DNA of 64,000 bases from Roseateles sp049532965 (GTDB lineage: Bacteria; Pseudomonadota; Gammaproteobacteria; Burkholderiales; Burkholderiaceae_C): NCBI RefSeq assembly GCF_049532965.1, contig NZ_CP186694.1, positions 186,001 through 250,000 on the forward strand. Reading direction: 5' to 3'. The position numbers and the translations under genes were made by a program. Below the pieces are notes generated by a model, which made no database searches, was not told where the DNA came from, and saw only the letters and a list, made by a program, of their open reading frames with translations. Positions 41,636-49,784 of the stretch are shown one piece after another (position 1 is the stretch's first letter; every line of letters begins with the position of its first letter).

Positions 41636-42154
41636 ATGCTGAATCAGATCGAATGCAACGAGCACGAGCCATTGGCCGAGTGCGGCAGCGAGCCCGAATG
41701 GCCGCATCCTCGATGGGTCCGCGTCGACAGCAAGTCGCAGGCGCCCTACAAGTTCTATCCCTGCTTCAATCCCTGCTCGCCGCACGAGTGGCCGTTTGAC
41801 CTGCAGGCGCTGCACGGGACTCAAGACTGGGACGACGTCATCAACTGGTTTCTGCAGCGAAATCCGGAGATGCCTCGCGACGACCTGCTTCGCTTTGCTT
41901 CAACGGTGGTGGACTGCGCGCGGGGGCGCCCCGTGAGCGTGGAGGTGTGCAACGACCCGGAGCTGGCATTGTTGAGCCTGTGGTTCACGCTTTGGGGATA
42001 CACGGAAGACGAGGACGCCATCGACTCTCATGAGATCAAGTCCATGGAGCGCTTCTGGTTCGCGACGCCGGCGTTTCGGCGGCTGATGGGCGATGTTGGC
42101 GTCGATGCGCGGTACGGCGCCTTCGAAGACCGCCACAGTTGGCAGAGGGATTGA
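41636..42154 (+). CDS. Unrecognised 172-residue acidic protein
   Basis: AAAGG lies about 8 nt before ATG 41636. The protein is acidic and Trp-rich (QDWDDVINWFLQRNPEMPRD, LALLSLWFTLWGYTEDEDAI), with no signal peptide. The stop is 2 bp before the ATG of the HEPN-type gene, so the pair is translated together. I recognise no nucleotidyltransferase or antitoxin motif in it. It may be a regulator or antidote of its neighbour, by position only. Confidence 0.65.
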   Translation: MLNQIECNEHEPLAECGSEPEWPHPRWVRVDSKSQAPYKFYPCFNPCSPHEWPFDLQALHGTQDWDDVINWFLQRNPEMPRDDLLRFASTVVDCARGRPVSVEVCNDPELALLSLWFTLWGYTEDEDAIDSHEIKSMERFWFATPAFRRLMGDVGVDARYGAFEDRHSWQRD

Positions 42155-42156
42155 CC

Positions 42157-43125
42157 ATGCACCGATTCGATCCGCACGACTTCATGAACGTCGCTGAGGA
42201 CCTGATGTCTCGGCACGGTGAAGGCAATGGCCGCAGCGCCGCTTCGCGGGCGTACTACGCGGTGTTCCTGATCGCTCGCGACTTTGCCGGTATCACGGAA
42301 AAAGGCGCCGACGTTCATCAGCGAACGCAGAGGTATTACGGCGCGCTCGGTGAGCTGGTCATCGCCGAGGGGCTGGAGTTCCTCCGCCGGCGCCGCAACG
42401 TGGCCGACTACCTGACCCAGCGCTTCTTCTCCCGACGGGACTCCGATGCGGTCATGCGGCGATCCAGGCTCGTGCTGGCTGCCTTGAAGGCCCTTGCTGG
42501 TCGAACAAGGTTTTTGCGGCTGGCGGCAAGCCCAGGGGCAAGCGCGACCGATACGCACCCGCCAAGAAAGAAGGGCGCCGCAGCGCCCCTTCGTCTTCCA
42601 ACCCGTCCGTGCTCAGCGCAGCTGCAGGTCGTCATCCCCGAAGCGGATGTTCAACGGCTCGATCAGCAGTTGCTTCTCGCCATCCTCGACCCGGCCAGCA
42701 TCCCACGCGTCGATGCCGCAGGACTTGGCAATCTCCACCACCTTCGCCGCCTGGTCCGCCTTCACGAAGATCGCGAACCCGGCGCCCATGTTCAGCGTCG
42801 AGTACGCCTCGCGGTCGTCCTGCTGCGCATGCTGCTGCATGAACTTCAGCACCGGCGTCACCGGCGGCACCGTGTGGATGCGGTACGTGAACTTGCCAGG
42901 GTGGCGCAGCAGCTTGCGCCAGCCATGGCCGGTGATGTTCGCGCAGTAGTGCGGCGTGATGCCCGCCTTGTACAGCGCCTCGGTCACCGGCGAATACAGA
43001 GTCGTCGGCGCCAGCAGCGCTTCGCCGTAGCTCAGGCCCGGCTGGACTTCGGTCAGGTAGCCCTGCGGCAGGCGCTCCGTCAGCTTGCGCGCCAGGCTCA
43101 GCCCGTTCGCATGGATGCCCGATGA
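42157..43125 (+). CDS. HEPN-like protein, reading frame runs antisense into the AIR-synthase gene
   Basis: The first 115 residues fit a HEPN helical bundle: AAEDL-type first helix (DFMNVAEDLMSRHGEG), NGRSAASRAYYAVFLIARDF and FLRRRRNVADYLTQRFFSRR, where RNxADY replaces the RNase-type R-x4-6-H. The frame has no stop until 43125. It passes the terminator hairpin at 42571 and 513 bp of the opposite-strand gene, so the functional protein probably ends near 42540 in the ancestral form. A lost stop or frameshift is likely. It is coupled to the 172-residue gene. Confidence 0.5.
   Translation: MHRFDPHDFMNVAEDLMSRHGEGNGRSAASRAYYAVFLIARDFAGITEKGADVHQRTQRYYGALGELVIAEGLEFLRRRRNVADYLTQRFFSRRDSDAVMRRSRLVLAALKALAGRTRFLRLAASPGASATDTHPPRKKGAAAPLRLPTRPCSAQLQVVIPEADVQRLDQQLLLAILDPASIPRVDAAGLGNLHHLRRLVRLHEDREPGAHVQRRVRLAVVLLRMLLHELQHRRHRRHRVDAVRELARVAQQLAPAMAGDVRAVVRRDARLVQRLGHRRIQSRRRQQRFAVAQARLDFGQVALRQALRQLARQAQPVRMDAR
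42571..42591 (-). terminator. Terminator of the AIR-synthase-like gene
   Basis: Leftward AAGGGGCGC (42583-42591) pairs with GCGCCCTT (42571-42578), with one bulged base and a 4-nt loop, followed by CTTTCTTGG. It lies 22 bp after the stop of the leftward gene. The rightward HEPN frame reads through it. Confidence 0.65.
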
Positions 43126-43743
43126 GGCCAGCAACACGATCGCGTCACCGGCGCCCAGCTTGTCGCCGACCGACAGGCGCTCTTTCGGATTGATCAGGCC
43201 GGTGCAGGACGCCGCCAGGTCGATGCGGCCGCCCTCGACGATGCCCGCCAGCGCCGGTGTTTCGCCGCCGCCCCAGGCGACCTGGCACACATCGCACGCC
43301 TTCTTCCAGCCAGCCACCAGGGCCTGGGCGCGCTGCGCGTCACCGAACCAGTCGGAACCGCCCGCCGCCCAGTACGCCTGCACCACCAGCGGCGTCGCGC
43401 CCACCGTGATCAGGTCGTTCACCGCCATCGCGATCGTGTCCTGCGCGATGCCGTCGTAATAGCTCTTGCCCGTGAGCGTGGCCATCTCGTCCGCCACCAG
43501 CGCCTTCGATCCCAGGCACTCCACGATCGACGCGATGTAGAACGGGCCGACATCCACCACATAGGCCGACTCGCCGCGCGAGGCCTTCACTTCGGTGAAG
43601 CCATGCGCGCTCAGGTGCGAGGCGGTGGCCGCGGCGGCGCGCTGGGCGCTGATCTTCAGCGGATCGATCAGGTCGTAATTGACGCCGGCCTGCTCGTAGC
43701 TCAGCGTGCCGGAGGTGGGATCGTGCGGGGCAGGGGTGCTCAT
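42613..43743 (-). CDS. AIR synthase (PurM)-related protein
   Basis: The protein has 376 residues. The PurM fold is recognisable: SYEQAGVNYDLID at the start, DTIAMAVNDLITVGATPLVV for the substrate/ATP segment, WGGGETPALAGIVEGGRIDL for the GGETAEM-like loop and LLASSGIHANGLSLARKL, with NMGAGFAIFV near the C-terminus. The usual GVGTK phosphate loop reads ECLGSK. This is the divergent AIR-synthase-related branch and not standard PurM, which may be encoded elsewhere. The expected reaction is ATP-dependent cyclisation of FGAM or a related amidine. Confidence 0.82.
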   Translation of the reverse strand: MSTPAPHDPTSGTLSYEQAGVNYDLIDPLKISAQRAAAATASHLSAHGFTEVKASRGESAYVVDVGPFYIASIVECLGSKALVADEMATLTGKSYYDGIAQDTIAMAVNDLITVGATPLVVQAYWAAGGSDWFGDAQRAQALVAGWKKACDVCQVAWGGGETPALAGIVEGGRIDLAASCTGLINPKERLSVGDKLGAGDAIVLLASSGIHANGLSLARKLTERLPQGYLTEVQPGLSYGEALLAPTTLYSPVTEALYKAGITPHYCANITGHGWRKLLRHPGKFTYRIHTVPPVTPVLKFMQQHAQQDDREAYSTLNMGAGFAIFVKADQAAKVVEIAKSCGIDAWDAGRVEDGEKQLLIEPLNIRFGDDDLQLR

Positions 43744-43850
43744 GGCGGCGGATTATCCGTCAGCGGTGACATCGTCTCCTGACAAACCCGGACGCGGCCC
43801 GCCTCCCGCCGGCCCCGGCCTGCGGAGCCGCCCCCGTAGAATGCCCCGCC

Positions 43851-46088
43851 ATGAGTTACCAGGTCCTCGCACGCAAGTACCGCTCCCGCACGTTCGAGGA
43901 GCTGATGGGTCAGGAACACGTCGTGCAGGCCCTGGCCAACGCGCTGACCCAGCAGCGCCTGCATCACGCCTACCTCTTCACCGGCACGCGGGGCGTCGGC
44001 AAGACCTCGGTGTCGCGCATCCTGGCCAAGTCGCTGAACTGCATCGGCCCGGACGGCACCGGCGGCATCACCGCCCAACCCTGCAACACCTGCGAGGTCT
44101 GCCGCGACATCGACGCCGGCCGCTTCGTCGACTACGTCGAACTGGACGCCGCTTCCAACCGCGGCGTCGAAGAGATCTCCCAACTGCTGGACCAGGCCGT
44201 CTACAAGCCGGTCGTCGGGCGCTTCAAGGTCTACATGATCGACGAAGTGCACATGCTCTCGAACACCGCCTTCAACGCGATGCTGAAGACGCTCGAGGAG
44301 CCGCCCGAGTACCTGAAGTTCGTGCTCGCGACGACCGATCCGCAGAAGGTGCCCGTCACCGTGCTGTCGCGCTGCCTGCAGTTCAACCTGAGGCCGATGG
44401 CGCCGCAGACGGTGCTGGAGCACCTGACGCGCGTCCTCGCGAACGAGCAGGTGCCCAATGAGCCCGGCGCGCTGCGCCTGCTCGCCCGGGCGGCGCGGGG
44501 CTCGATGCGCGATGCGCTGTCGCTGACCGATCAGGCCATCGCCTTCGGCTCGGGCGAGCTGAAGGAAGCCAGCGTGCGCCAGATGCTGGGCAGCGTCGAT
44601 CGCGGCCATGTGCTGGGCATCCTGAACGCGCTGGTGGCCGGGGACGGCGCCGCGTTGGTGGGCGCTTCCGACCGGCTGCGCGACATGGGGCTGTCCGCTG
44701 GCGGCACGCTGGAGGACCTGGCCGTTGCACTGCAGCACCTGGCCGTTGCACAGGCCGCTCCCGGGGCGCTCGATGCGAACGATCCGGATCTCGCGGAGTT
44801 GCTGCCGCTCGCCAGCCAACTGCCGGCCGACGAAATCCAGCTGATGTACAGCATGGCCCTGCATGGTCGTCAGGAGTTGCCGCTGGCGCCGGACGAGTAC
44901 GCCGGACTCACCATGGTGCTGCTGCGGATGATGGCGTTCCGCCCGAACGGGCAGGGCACGCGTCAGCCGTCCGCACCCGAGGGCGTCAGCCGGCCGGCGC
45001 CGACGCCCGCGATGAGCGCAGCCAGCCCGGCGACCGCGCCGAGCGCTGCGCCTGTCTCGCGGCCGCAGCCGCCGGTGGCGACGCCAGAACGCACCGCGCA
45101 GGCGGCTCCATCGGCGCCGGTCGAGGCACCCGCCGTGCCGCGGGTGGCCGAAGCCGTCGCCCCACCGCCCGAACCCGAGCCTGCGGCAGCCCCCGCGGCC
45201 GAACCGCAACCGTCCGCCGAGCTGGTCGAAGCCGCACCTGCACCTGCACCTGCACCTGCACCTGCACCCGCAGTTGAACCTGCCGCTGCCGCAGCTCCGG
45301 CCCCTGTGCCCGTTGCTGCTGCACCGGTCGCCGCCCGCGCCGTTCCAGAGAACCCAGCGCCCGCGCCAGCACCGGAGCCGCAGCGCGCTCCGGCGCCGTC
45401 CGGGCCGTTGCGCGCTGCGCCCGCTGGCGCGCCCGCGACGCGCTTCAGCGATCGCCTGCGCCCCCGCGCCGCGCCGCCCGTCGCGGCGAGGGCCGACGCG
45501 GATGCCGAGGAACCCGAAGACCTCTCCCCGCCCCATGACGACGACGGCCCGCCGCCCTGGCTGGACGTGCCGCCGCCTTCGGACGAGGAGGCGTCGGTCG
45601 GCATGTCCATGCCCGACATGGACGACCCGACGCCGGCCGACAGCGGCGGCGATGGCATCTACGTCTCGACGGCCGTCGAGGAGGTCGAGCTCGTCCCGAC
45701 GCCGCTCGGCGAGCGCTGGTACGCGCTCGTCCCGCAGCTCGGCCTGACCGCCTTGACGCGCGAGCTCGCCCTGCAGGCCGAATGCCTGGAGGTCGACGAG
45801 GCGGCCGAGCCGCAGCGCTGGCGCTTGCGCGTCGAGCGTGAATCGCTGCGCCAGCCGGGGTTGCAGGAAAAGCTGCAGGCGGCGTTGACGACCTTCACCG
45901 GCAAGCCGGTGCGGATCGAGATCGAGGCCGGCCGGGCTTCCGACTCGCCCGCGCTGCGCGACTTGATGGCGGCCCGCGCCCGCCAGCGTCAGGCGGAGGC
46001 CATCATCCTGGAGGATCCCGAAGTCCAGCAACTGCTGGCGCAGTTCAAGACGGCGCGCATCCTGCCGGGGTCGATCAAGCCCTCGTGA
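43851..46088 (+). CDS. dnaX: DNA polymerase III subunits gamma/tau
   Basis: The protein has 745 residues. The AAA+ clamp-loader core has Walker A GTRGVGKTS (residues 45-53), a Cys cluster (LNCIG, CNTCEVC), Walker B VYMIDEVHML and the SRC-like LSRCLQFNLRPM. From residue 365 to 600 a Pro/Ala-rich linker precedes the C-terminal tau domain (RWYALVPQLGLTALTRELAL). No A-rich frameshift site like that of E. coli dnaX is obvious. First gene of the dnaX-ybaB-recR operon. Confidence 0.97.
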   Translation: MSYQVLARKYRSRTFEELMGQEHVVQALANALTQQRLHHAYLFTGTRGVGKTSVSRILAKSLNCIGPDGTGGITAQPCNTCEVCRDIDAGRFVDYVELDAASNRGVEEISQLLDQAVYKPVVGRFKVYMIDEVHMLSNTAFNAMLKTLEEPPEYLKFVLATTDPQKVPVTVLSRCLQFNLRPMAPQTVLEHLTRVLANEQVPNEPGALRLLARAARGSMRDALSLTDQAIAFGSGELKEASVRQMLGSVDRGHVLGILNALVAGDGAALVGASDRLRDMGLSAGGTLEDLAVALQHLAVAQAAPGALDANDPDLAELLPLASQLPADEIQLMYSMALHGRQELPLAPDEYAGLTMVLLRMMAFRPNGQGTRQPSAPEGVSRPAPTPAMSAASPATAPSAAPVSRPQPPVATPERTAQAAPSAPVEAPAVPRVAEAVAPPPEPEPAAAPAAEPQPSAELVEAAPAPAPAPAPAPAVEPAAAAAPAPVPVAAAPVAARAVPENPAPAPAPEPQRAPAPSGPLRAAPAGAPATRFSDRLRPRAAPPVAARADADAEEPEDLSPPHDDDGPPPWLDVPPPSDEEASVGMSMPDMDDPTPADSGGDGIYVSTAVEEVELVPTPLGERWYALVPQLGLTALTRELALQAECLEVDEAAEPQRWRLRVERESLRQPGLQEKLQAALTTFTGKPVRIEIEAGRASDSPALRDLMAARARQRQAEAIILEDPEVQQLLAQFKTARILPGSIKPS
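45234..45269 (+). repeat. Hexanucleotide repeat in the dnaX linker
   Basis: Five perfect GCACCT units followed by GCACCC, coding for (Ala-Pro) repeats in the disordered tau linker. The unit length keeps the reading frame, so copy-number slippage would change only linker length. Confidence 0.85.
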
Positions 46089-46174
46089 GCCGCTCGGCGA
46101 CAATCGCGCCCATCGCATCGACCTCCGGGTCGGAACCTCCGCACCTTTGAATCTCTGAACAAGGAATCACGATC

Positions 46175-46501
46175 ATGATGAAGGGTCAACTCGCAGGCCT
46201 GATGAAGCAGGCCCAGGCGATGCAGGACAACCTGAAGAAGGCGCAGGACGAGCTGGGCAACATCGAGGTCGAAGGCCAGTCCGGCGCCGGCCTGGTGAAG
46301 GTCACGATGACCTGCAAGCACGACGTCAAGCGCGTGGCCATCGACCCCAGCCTGCTGTCCGACGACAAGGACATGCTGGAGGACCTCGTCGCCGCGGCCT
46401 TCAACGACGCGGTGCGCCGTGCCGAACAGGTCAGTCAGGAAAAGATGTCCAAGCTGACCGCCGGCATGCCGCTCCCGCCGGGCATGAAGTTCCCGTTCTG
46501 A
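46175..46501 (+). CDS. ybaB: YbaB/EbfC family nucleoid-associated protein
   Basis: The protein has 108 residues: MMKGQLAGLMKQAQAMQDNL, then GAGLVKVTMTCKHDVKRVAI and the Gly/Met/Pro-rich C-terminus GMPLPPGMKFPF, all typical of YbaB. It binds DNA as a dimer and affects nucleoid structure and expression. It lies between dnaX and recR, the conserved bacterial arrangement. Confidence 0.96.
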   Translation: MMKGQLAGLMKQAQAMQDNLKKAQDELGNIEVEGQSGAGLVKVTMTCKHDVKRVAIDPSLLSDDKDMLEDLVAAAFNDAVRRAEQVSQEKMSKLTAGMPLPPGMKFPF

Positions 46502-46511
46502 TCGGACCCCG

Positions 46512-47099
46512 GTGACCGCGCTCGACCAACTGATCGAGGCCCTGCGGCGCCTGCCCGGCGTGGGCCAGAAGTCGGCCCAGCGCATGGCCTACCACCTGCT
46601 GCAGCACGACCGCGCCGGCGCCGATGCGCTGGCCCGCGCGCTGCAGGACGCGGCGCGCAACGTGCGCCACTGCGAGCGTTGCCACACGTTCAGCGAGACG
46701 CCGCTGTGCGGGATCTGCGCCGATCGGCACCGCGACGCGCGCCTGCTCTGCGTCGTCGAGTCGCCGGCGGACCAGGCCGCCATGGAGCGCACCGCCTCGT
46801 ACCATGGCTACTACTTCGTGCTGCAGGGACGGATCAGCCCGCTGGACGGCGTGTCCACGCGCGAGATCGGCGTCGACCAACTGCTCGAGCGGGCCGCCGA
46901 CGGCCAGGTGGAGGAGGTGATCCTCGCCACCAGCTTCACCGCCGAAGGCGAAGCCACCGCGCATGTGCTGGCCGAGGCGCTGCGCGCGCGAGGGCTGCGC
47001 AGCACGCGGCTGGCGCGCGGCGTGCCGGTGGGCAGCGAACTCGAATACGTCGACCTCGGCACCATCGCCCATGCGCTGGTGGACCGGCGCTCGACCTGA
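46512..47099 (+). CDS. recR: Recombination mediator protein RecR
   Basis: The protein has 195 residues from a GTG start 10 bp after ybaB. A helix-hairpin-helix (LRRLPGVGQKSAQRMAYHLL), a C4 zinc finger (CERCHTFSETPLCGIC), a Toprim domain (LLCVVESPADQAAMERT, GRISPLDGVSTREIG) and a C-terminal Walker-B-like segment are present. With RecF/RecO it loads RecA at gapped DNA. Confidence 0.97.
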   Translation: MTALDQLIEALRRLPGVGQKSAQRMAYHLLQHDRAGADALARALQDAARNVRHCERCHTFSETPLCGICADRHRDARLLCVVESPADQAAMERTASYHGYYFVLQGRISPLDGVSTREIGVDQLLERAADGQVEEVILATSFTAEGEATAHVLAEALRARGLRSTRLARGVPVGSELEYVDLGTIAHALVDRRST

Positions 47100-47181
47100 T
47101 GCGCCAGGGACAGGCCGCTCTTCCTGTTCCCTTTCTCCCTGACCGCCCGTTGGTTGCCTCCGCAACGGCGCCAACAAAACG

Positions 47182-47206
47182 AACGGCCGCTCGATGAGCG
47201 GCCGTT
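47182..47206. terminator. Bidirectional terminator between recR and mltD
   Basis: An 11-bp perfect stem AACGGCCGCTC/GAGCGGCCGTT with a 3-nt loop. Leftward it is followed by CGTTTTGTTG, making a good terminator for mltD, whose stop is 19 bp away. Rightward it is followed by GTCATT, a weaker one for recR. Confidence 0.8.
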
Positions 47207-47225
47207 GTCATTGGGGAACGGGCGA

Positions 47226-48965
47226 TCAGCGCAGGGCGGTCTTCGTCGAGACGGTGCGTGCGCCCTTGCCCTCGGTCGCGGCGACCTTGGCGCTGCGGGT
47301 CTTCGCGGACTTCGGCTTGCTCGATGCGTTCGAGGCGACCTTGGTCGTCTTGGCCGACTTCGACCCGTTGGCCGCGACCTTCGACGATCGGCCTGACGAC
47401 TCCGCCGCCGCCAGGGTCTGGCCCTCGCGCACGTAGGCGACGATCTGCTGGCCCGGCTTGAACGTGGCCTTGGTGCTGACCCGGTTCCACTGCGCCAGTT
47501 GCGTCGTGCCCAGGCGATAACGGCGCGCCACGCTCGCCACGGTGTCGCCCTTGCCGGCCTTGAGGGTGACGCGGCGCATCGGCGGCACGTCGGGCGCGAA
47601 GCCGATGCTCGCGTGGTCGGCCAGGTGTTCCGATACATCCTGGTCGCGCGACGCGGTGCGCGGCACCAGCAGCGTGGAGCCCTTGGTCACCAGCATCCGC
47701 GCCGGGATGCGGTTGAGCTCGCGCAGTCCGGTCTCGCTCATGCCCACCTGCTTCGCGGCGTCGGCCGACTTCATCGTCCGCGGCACGACCCAGGCCGTCC
47801 ACGAGGCCAGCGGACCGCGATGCTTCTCGAGGTTGGCGACGAAGGTGCTGGCGTTGTCGTAGGGCAGCAGGATCTGGCCGCTGCTGGCGGCCAGGATCAC
47901 CGGCTTGTTCATCGACGGGTTGAACTGGCGGAACGTGTCCTCGTCCAGCTCGGCCAGTTGCGCGGCGCGGGCGACGTCGATGTCGCGATCGATGTTGACC
48001 GTCAGGAAGTAGGGGTGGTTCGCCACCGCCGGCAGCTCCAGGCCAAAGGCCTCGGGCCGCATCACGATGTTCTTCACCGCCTGCAACTTGGGCAGGTAGT
48101 AGCGGGTCTCATCGGGCATGCGCAGGCTGTCGTAGTCGATCGGCAGGCCGGCCTTCTGGTTGCGCGCCACCGCCTTGCTCACGTTGCCCTGGCCCCAGTT
48201 GTAGGCCGCCAGCGCCAGTTGCCAGTCGCCGTCGAACATCTTGTTCAAGCGCTGCAGGTAATCCAGCGCCGCCTTGGTCGAGGCCAGCACGTCGCGGCGG
48301 TCGTCGCGGAAGATGTTCTGCTTGAGGTCGAAATCGCGGCCCGTGGCGGGCATGAACTGCCACATGCCGACGGCCTTGGCGCTCGATTGCGCGTCATTGC
48401 GGAAGGCGCTCTCGACGAAGGGCAGCAGCGCCAGCTCCATCGGCATGCCGCGCTTCTCGACTTCCTCGACGACGTGATAGAGGTAGAGGCTGCCGCGGCC
48501 GGTCATGCGGGCGACGTAGTCGGGCCGGCTGCTGTACCAGTCCTCGGCCTTGCGGACCAGGTCGTTGTCCAGCTCCGGCATGGCCATGCCCGCGCGCATC
48601 CGAGCCCAGAGATCGACGTGCGTCTTCGGGGCGTCCAGGTCCACCTTCTCGCCGGGGTTCATGGCGTCCTCGAGCAGGACGTCGAGCTTTTCCTCGGGGG
48701 CAGTGGCCGCGCGCGCGACCGGAGCGGCGGGGGAGGGCACGGCCGAGGCGGCGGACTCGACCGCCTGCACAGTCTGCTGTGCGACCGCTTGGGCTTCCGG
48801 GTTGTCGGCGGGCGTCAGGGGCCGGTTCGCGCAGGCGGCCAGCACCAGCGGCAGCAGGGCGGCGAGCAGCGTGAGCGCCGGGCGCCGGGCGCCGGAGGAC
48901 GGCCGGGAGGAAGACCGGAAGGACGGGCGGGATGAGGATCGGGCAGGGGTCGGGTGTCGGTGCAT
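47226..48965 (-). CDS. mltD: Membrane-bound lytic murein transglycosylase D
   Basis: The protein has 579 residues from ATG 48965. The lipoprotein signal (LLAALLPLVLAACANRP, lipobox LAAC) is followed by a lytic transglycosylase domain with catalytic Glu in LALLPFVESAFRNDAQSSAK and AVGMWQFMPATGRDFDL. Two LysM peptidoglycan-binding modules follow (around GMSETGLRELNRIPARMLV and RRYRLGTTQLAQWNRVSTKA). The C-terminus is a Lys/Ser/Ala-rich tail. The open frame extends upstream to 49250 over gloB and is spurious there. Confidence 0.94.
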   Translation of the reverse strand: MHRHPTPARSSSRPSFRSSSRPSSGARRPALTLLAALLPLVLAACANRPLTPADNPEAQAVAQQTVQAVESAASAVPSPAAPVARAATAPEEKLDVLLEDAMNPGEKVDLDAPKTHVDLWARMRAGMAMPELDNDLVRKAEDWYSSRPDYVARMTGRGSLYLYHVVEEVEKRGMPMELALLPFVESAFRNDAQSSAKAVGMWQFMPATGRDFDLKQNIFRDDRRDVLASTKAALDYLQRLNKMFDGDWQLALAAYNWGQGNVSKAVARNQKAGLPIDYDSLRMPDETRYYLPKLQAVKNIVMRPEAFGLELPAVANHPYFLTVNIDRDIDVARAAQLAELDEDTFRQFNPSMNKPVILAASSGQILLPYDNASTFVANLEKHRGPLASWTAWVVPRTMKSADAAKQVGMSETGLRELNRIPARMLVTKGSTLLVPRTASRDQDVSEHLADHASIGFAPDVPPMRRVTLKAGKGDTVASVARRYRLGTTQLAQWNRVSTKATFKPGQQIVAYVREGQTLAAAESSGRSSKVAANGSKSAKTTKVASNASSKPKSAKTRSAKVAATEGKGARTVSTKTALR

Positions 48966-48972
48966 CGGGCGC

Positions 48973-49758
48973 TCAGCGAAATTCGTTCTTCCATCGACGC
49001 AGGCCGGCCAGGACCGAGACGGGCTGCGCGGTGACATCGGGATCGTGGCGCTGGGCGGCCTCGCGGACCGCGGTGTGCTCGCAGCGCAGGAAGGGGTTGA
49101 TCTGGAGCTCCACGGCGATGGTGGAGGGCAGGGTGGGCAGCGACTGCTCGCGCTGGGCCAGACACCAGGCCTCATGGCGCGCGACCGCCTCGTTCCGGGG
49201 CTCGACTGTGCGAGCAAATCGCAAATTCGACAAGGTGTACTCGTGCGCACAGCAGATCCGGGTTTCGCCGGGGAGTTGCGCGAGCTTGGTCAGCGACGCA
49301 TGCATCTGGGCGGGCGTGCCCTCGAACAGCCGGCCGCAGCCGGCCGAGAACAGCGTGTCGCCGCAGAAAAGCACCGGCGCGCTGCCGTCTGTCGGATGCT
49401 TCAGGACGAAAGCGATGTGACCGGCGGTGTGGCCCGGGACGTCGAGCACGTCGAAGACCTGGCCCAGCAGCTCGACGCGGTCGCCTTCGCGCAGCGGCTC
49501 GACCGGCACGGGCATGGTTTCGGATGCCGGCCCCCAGACCTTGGCGCCGTCGGACAGCAGCGGCATCAGATCCCGCAGGCCGCCCACGTGATCGCCGTGG
49601 TGGTGGGTCACTAGAATGCCTCGCAGGTCCAGGCCGAGCGAGCGAAGGGCTTCCTTCACCGGCGCCGCATCGCCCGGATCCACGACGAGCGCCGATTGAC
49701 CGTCATGCAACAGCCAGAGGTAGTTGTCTGTGAAGGCGGGGACGGCGACGAGGTTCAT
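48973..49758 (-). CDS. gloB: Hydroxyacylglutathione hydrolase (glyoxalase II)
   Basis: The protein has 261 residues. Both metal sites are intact: THHHGDHVGG, GHTAGHIAFV, FCGDTLFSAGCGR and CAHEYTLSNLRFA, and the N-terminus MNLVAVPAFTDNYLWLL is typical. It hydrolyses S-lactoylglutathione to lactate and glutathione. It is divergent from the methyltransferase gene and precedes mltD by 7 bp, the conserved mltD-gloB-methyltransferase-rnhA arrangement. Confidence 0.96.
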   Translation of the reverse strand: MNLVAVPAFTDNYLWLLHDGQSALVVDPGDAAPVKEALRSLGLDLRGILVTHHHGDHVGGLRDLMPLLSDGAKVWGPASETMPVPVEPLREGDRVELLGQVFDVLDVPGHTAGHIAFVLKHPTDGSAPVLFCGDTLFSAGCGRLFEGTPAQMHASLTKLAQLPGETRICCAHEYTLSNLRFARTVEPRNEAVARHEAWCLAQREQSLPTLPSTIAVELQINPFLRCEHTAVREAAQRHDPDVTAQPVSVLAGLRRWKNEFR

Positions 49759-49784
49759 GCAGGCAAGGGGATCAGGTCCCAGCG

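Noticed and set aside
45229..45275. Possible CRISPR-like or VNTR array in dnaX
   Set aside because: It is a short in-frame GCACCT repeat in a Pro/Ala linker without spacers.
43740..46118. 792-codon leftward frame opposite dnaX
   Set aside because: Low-complexity Arg/Gly/Gln translation, and dnaX is unambiguous on the other strand.
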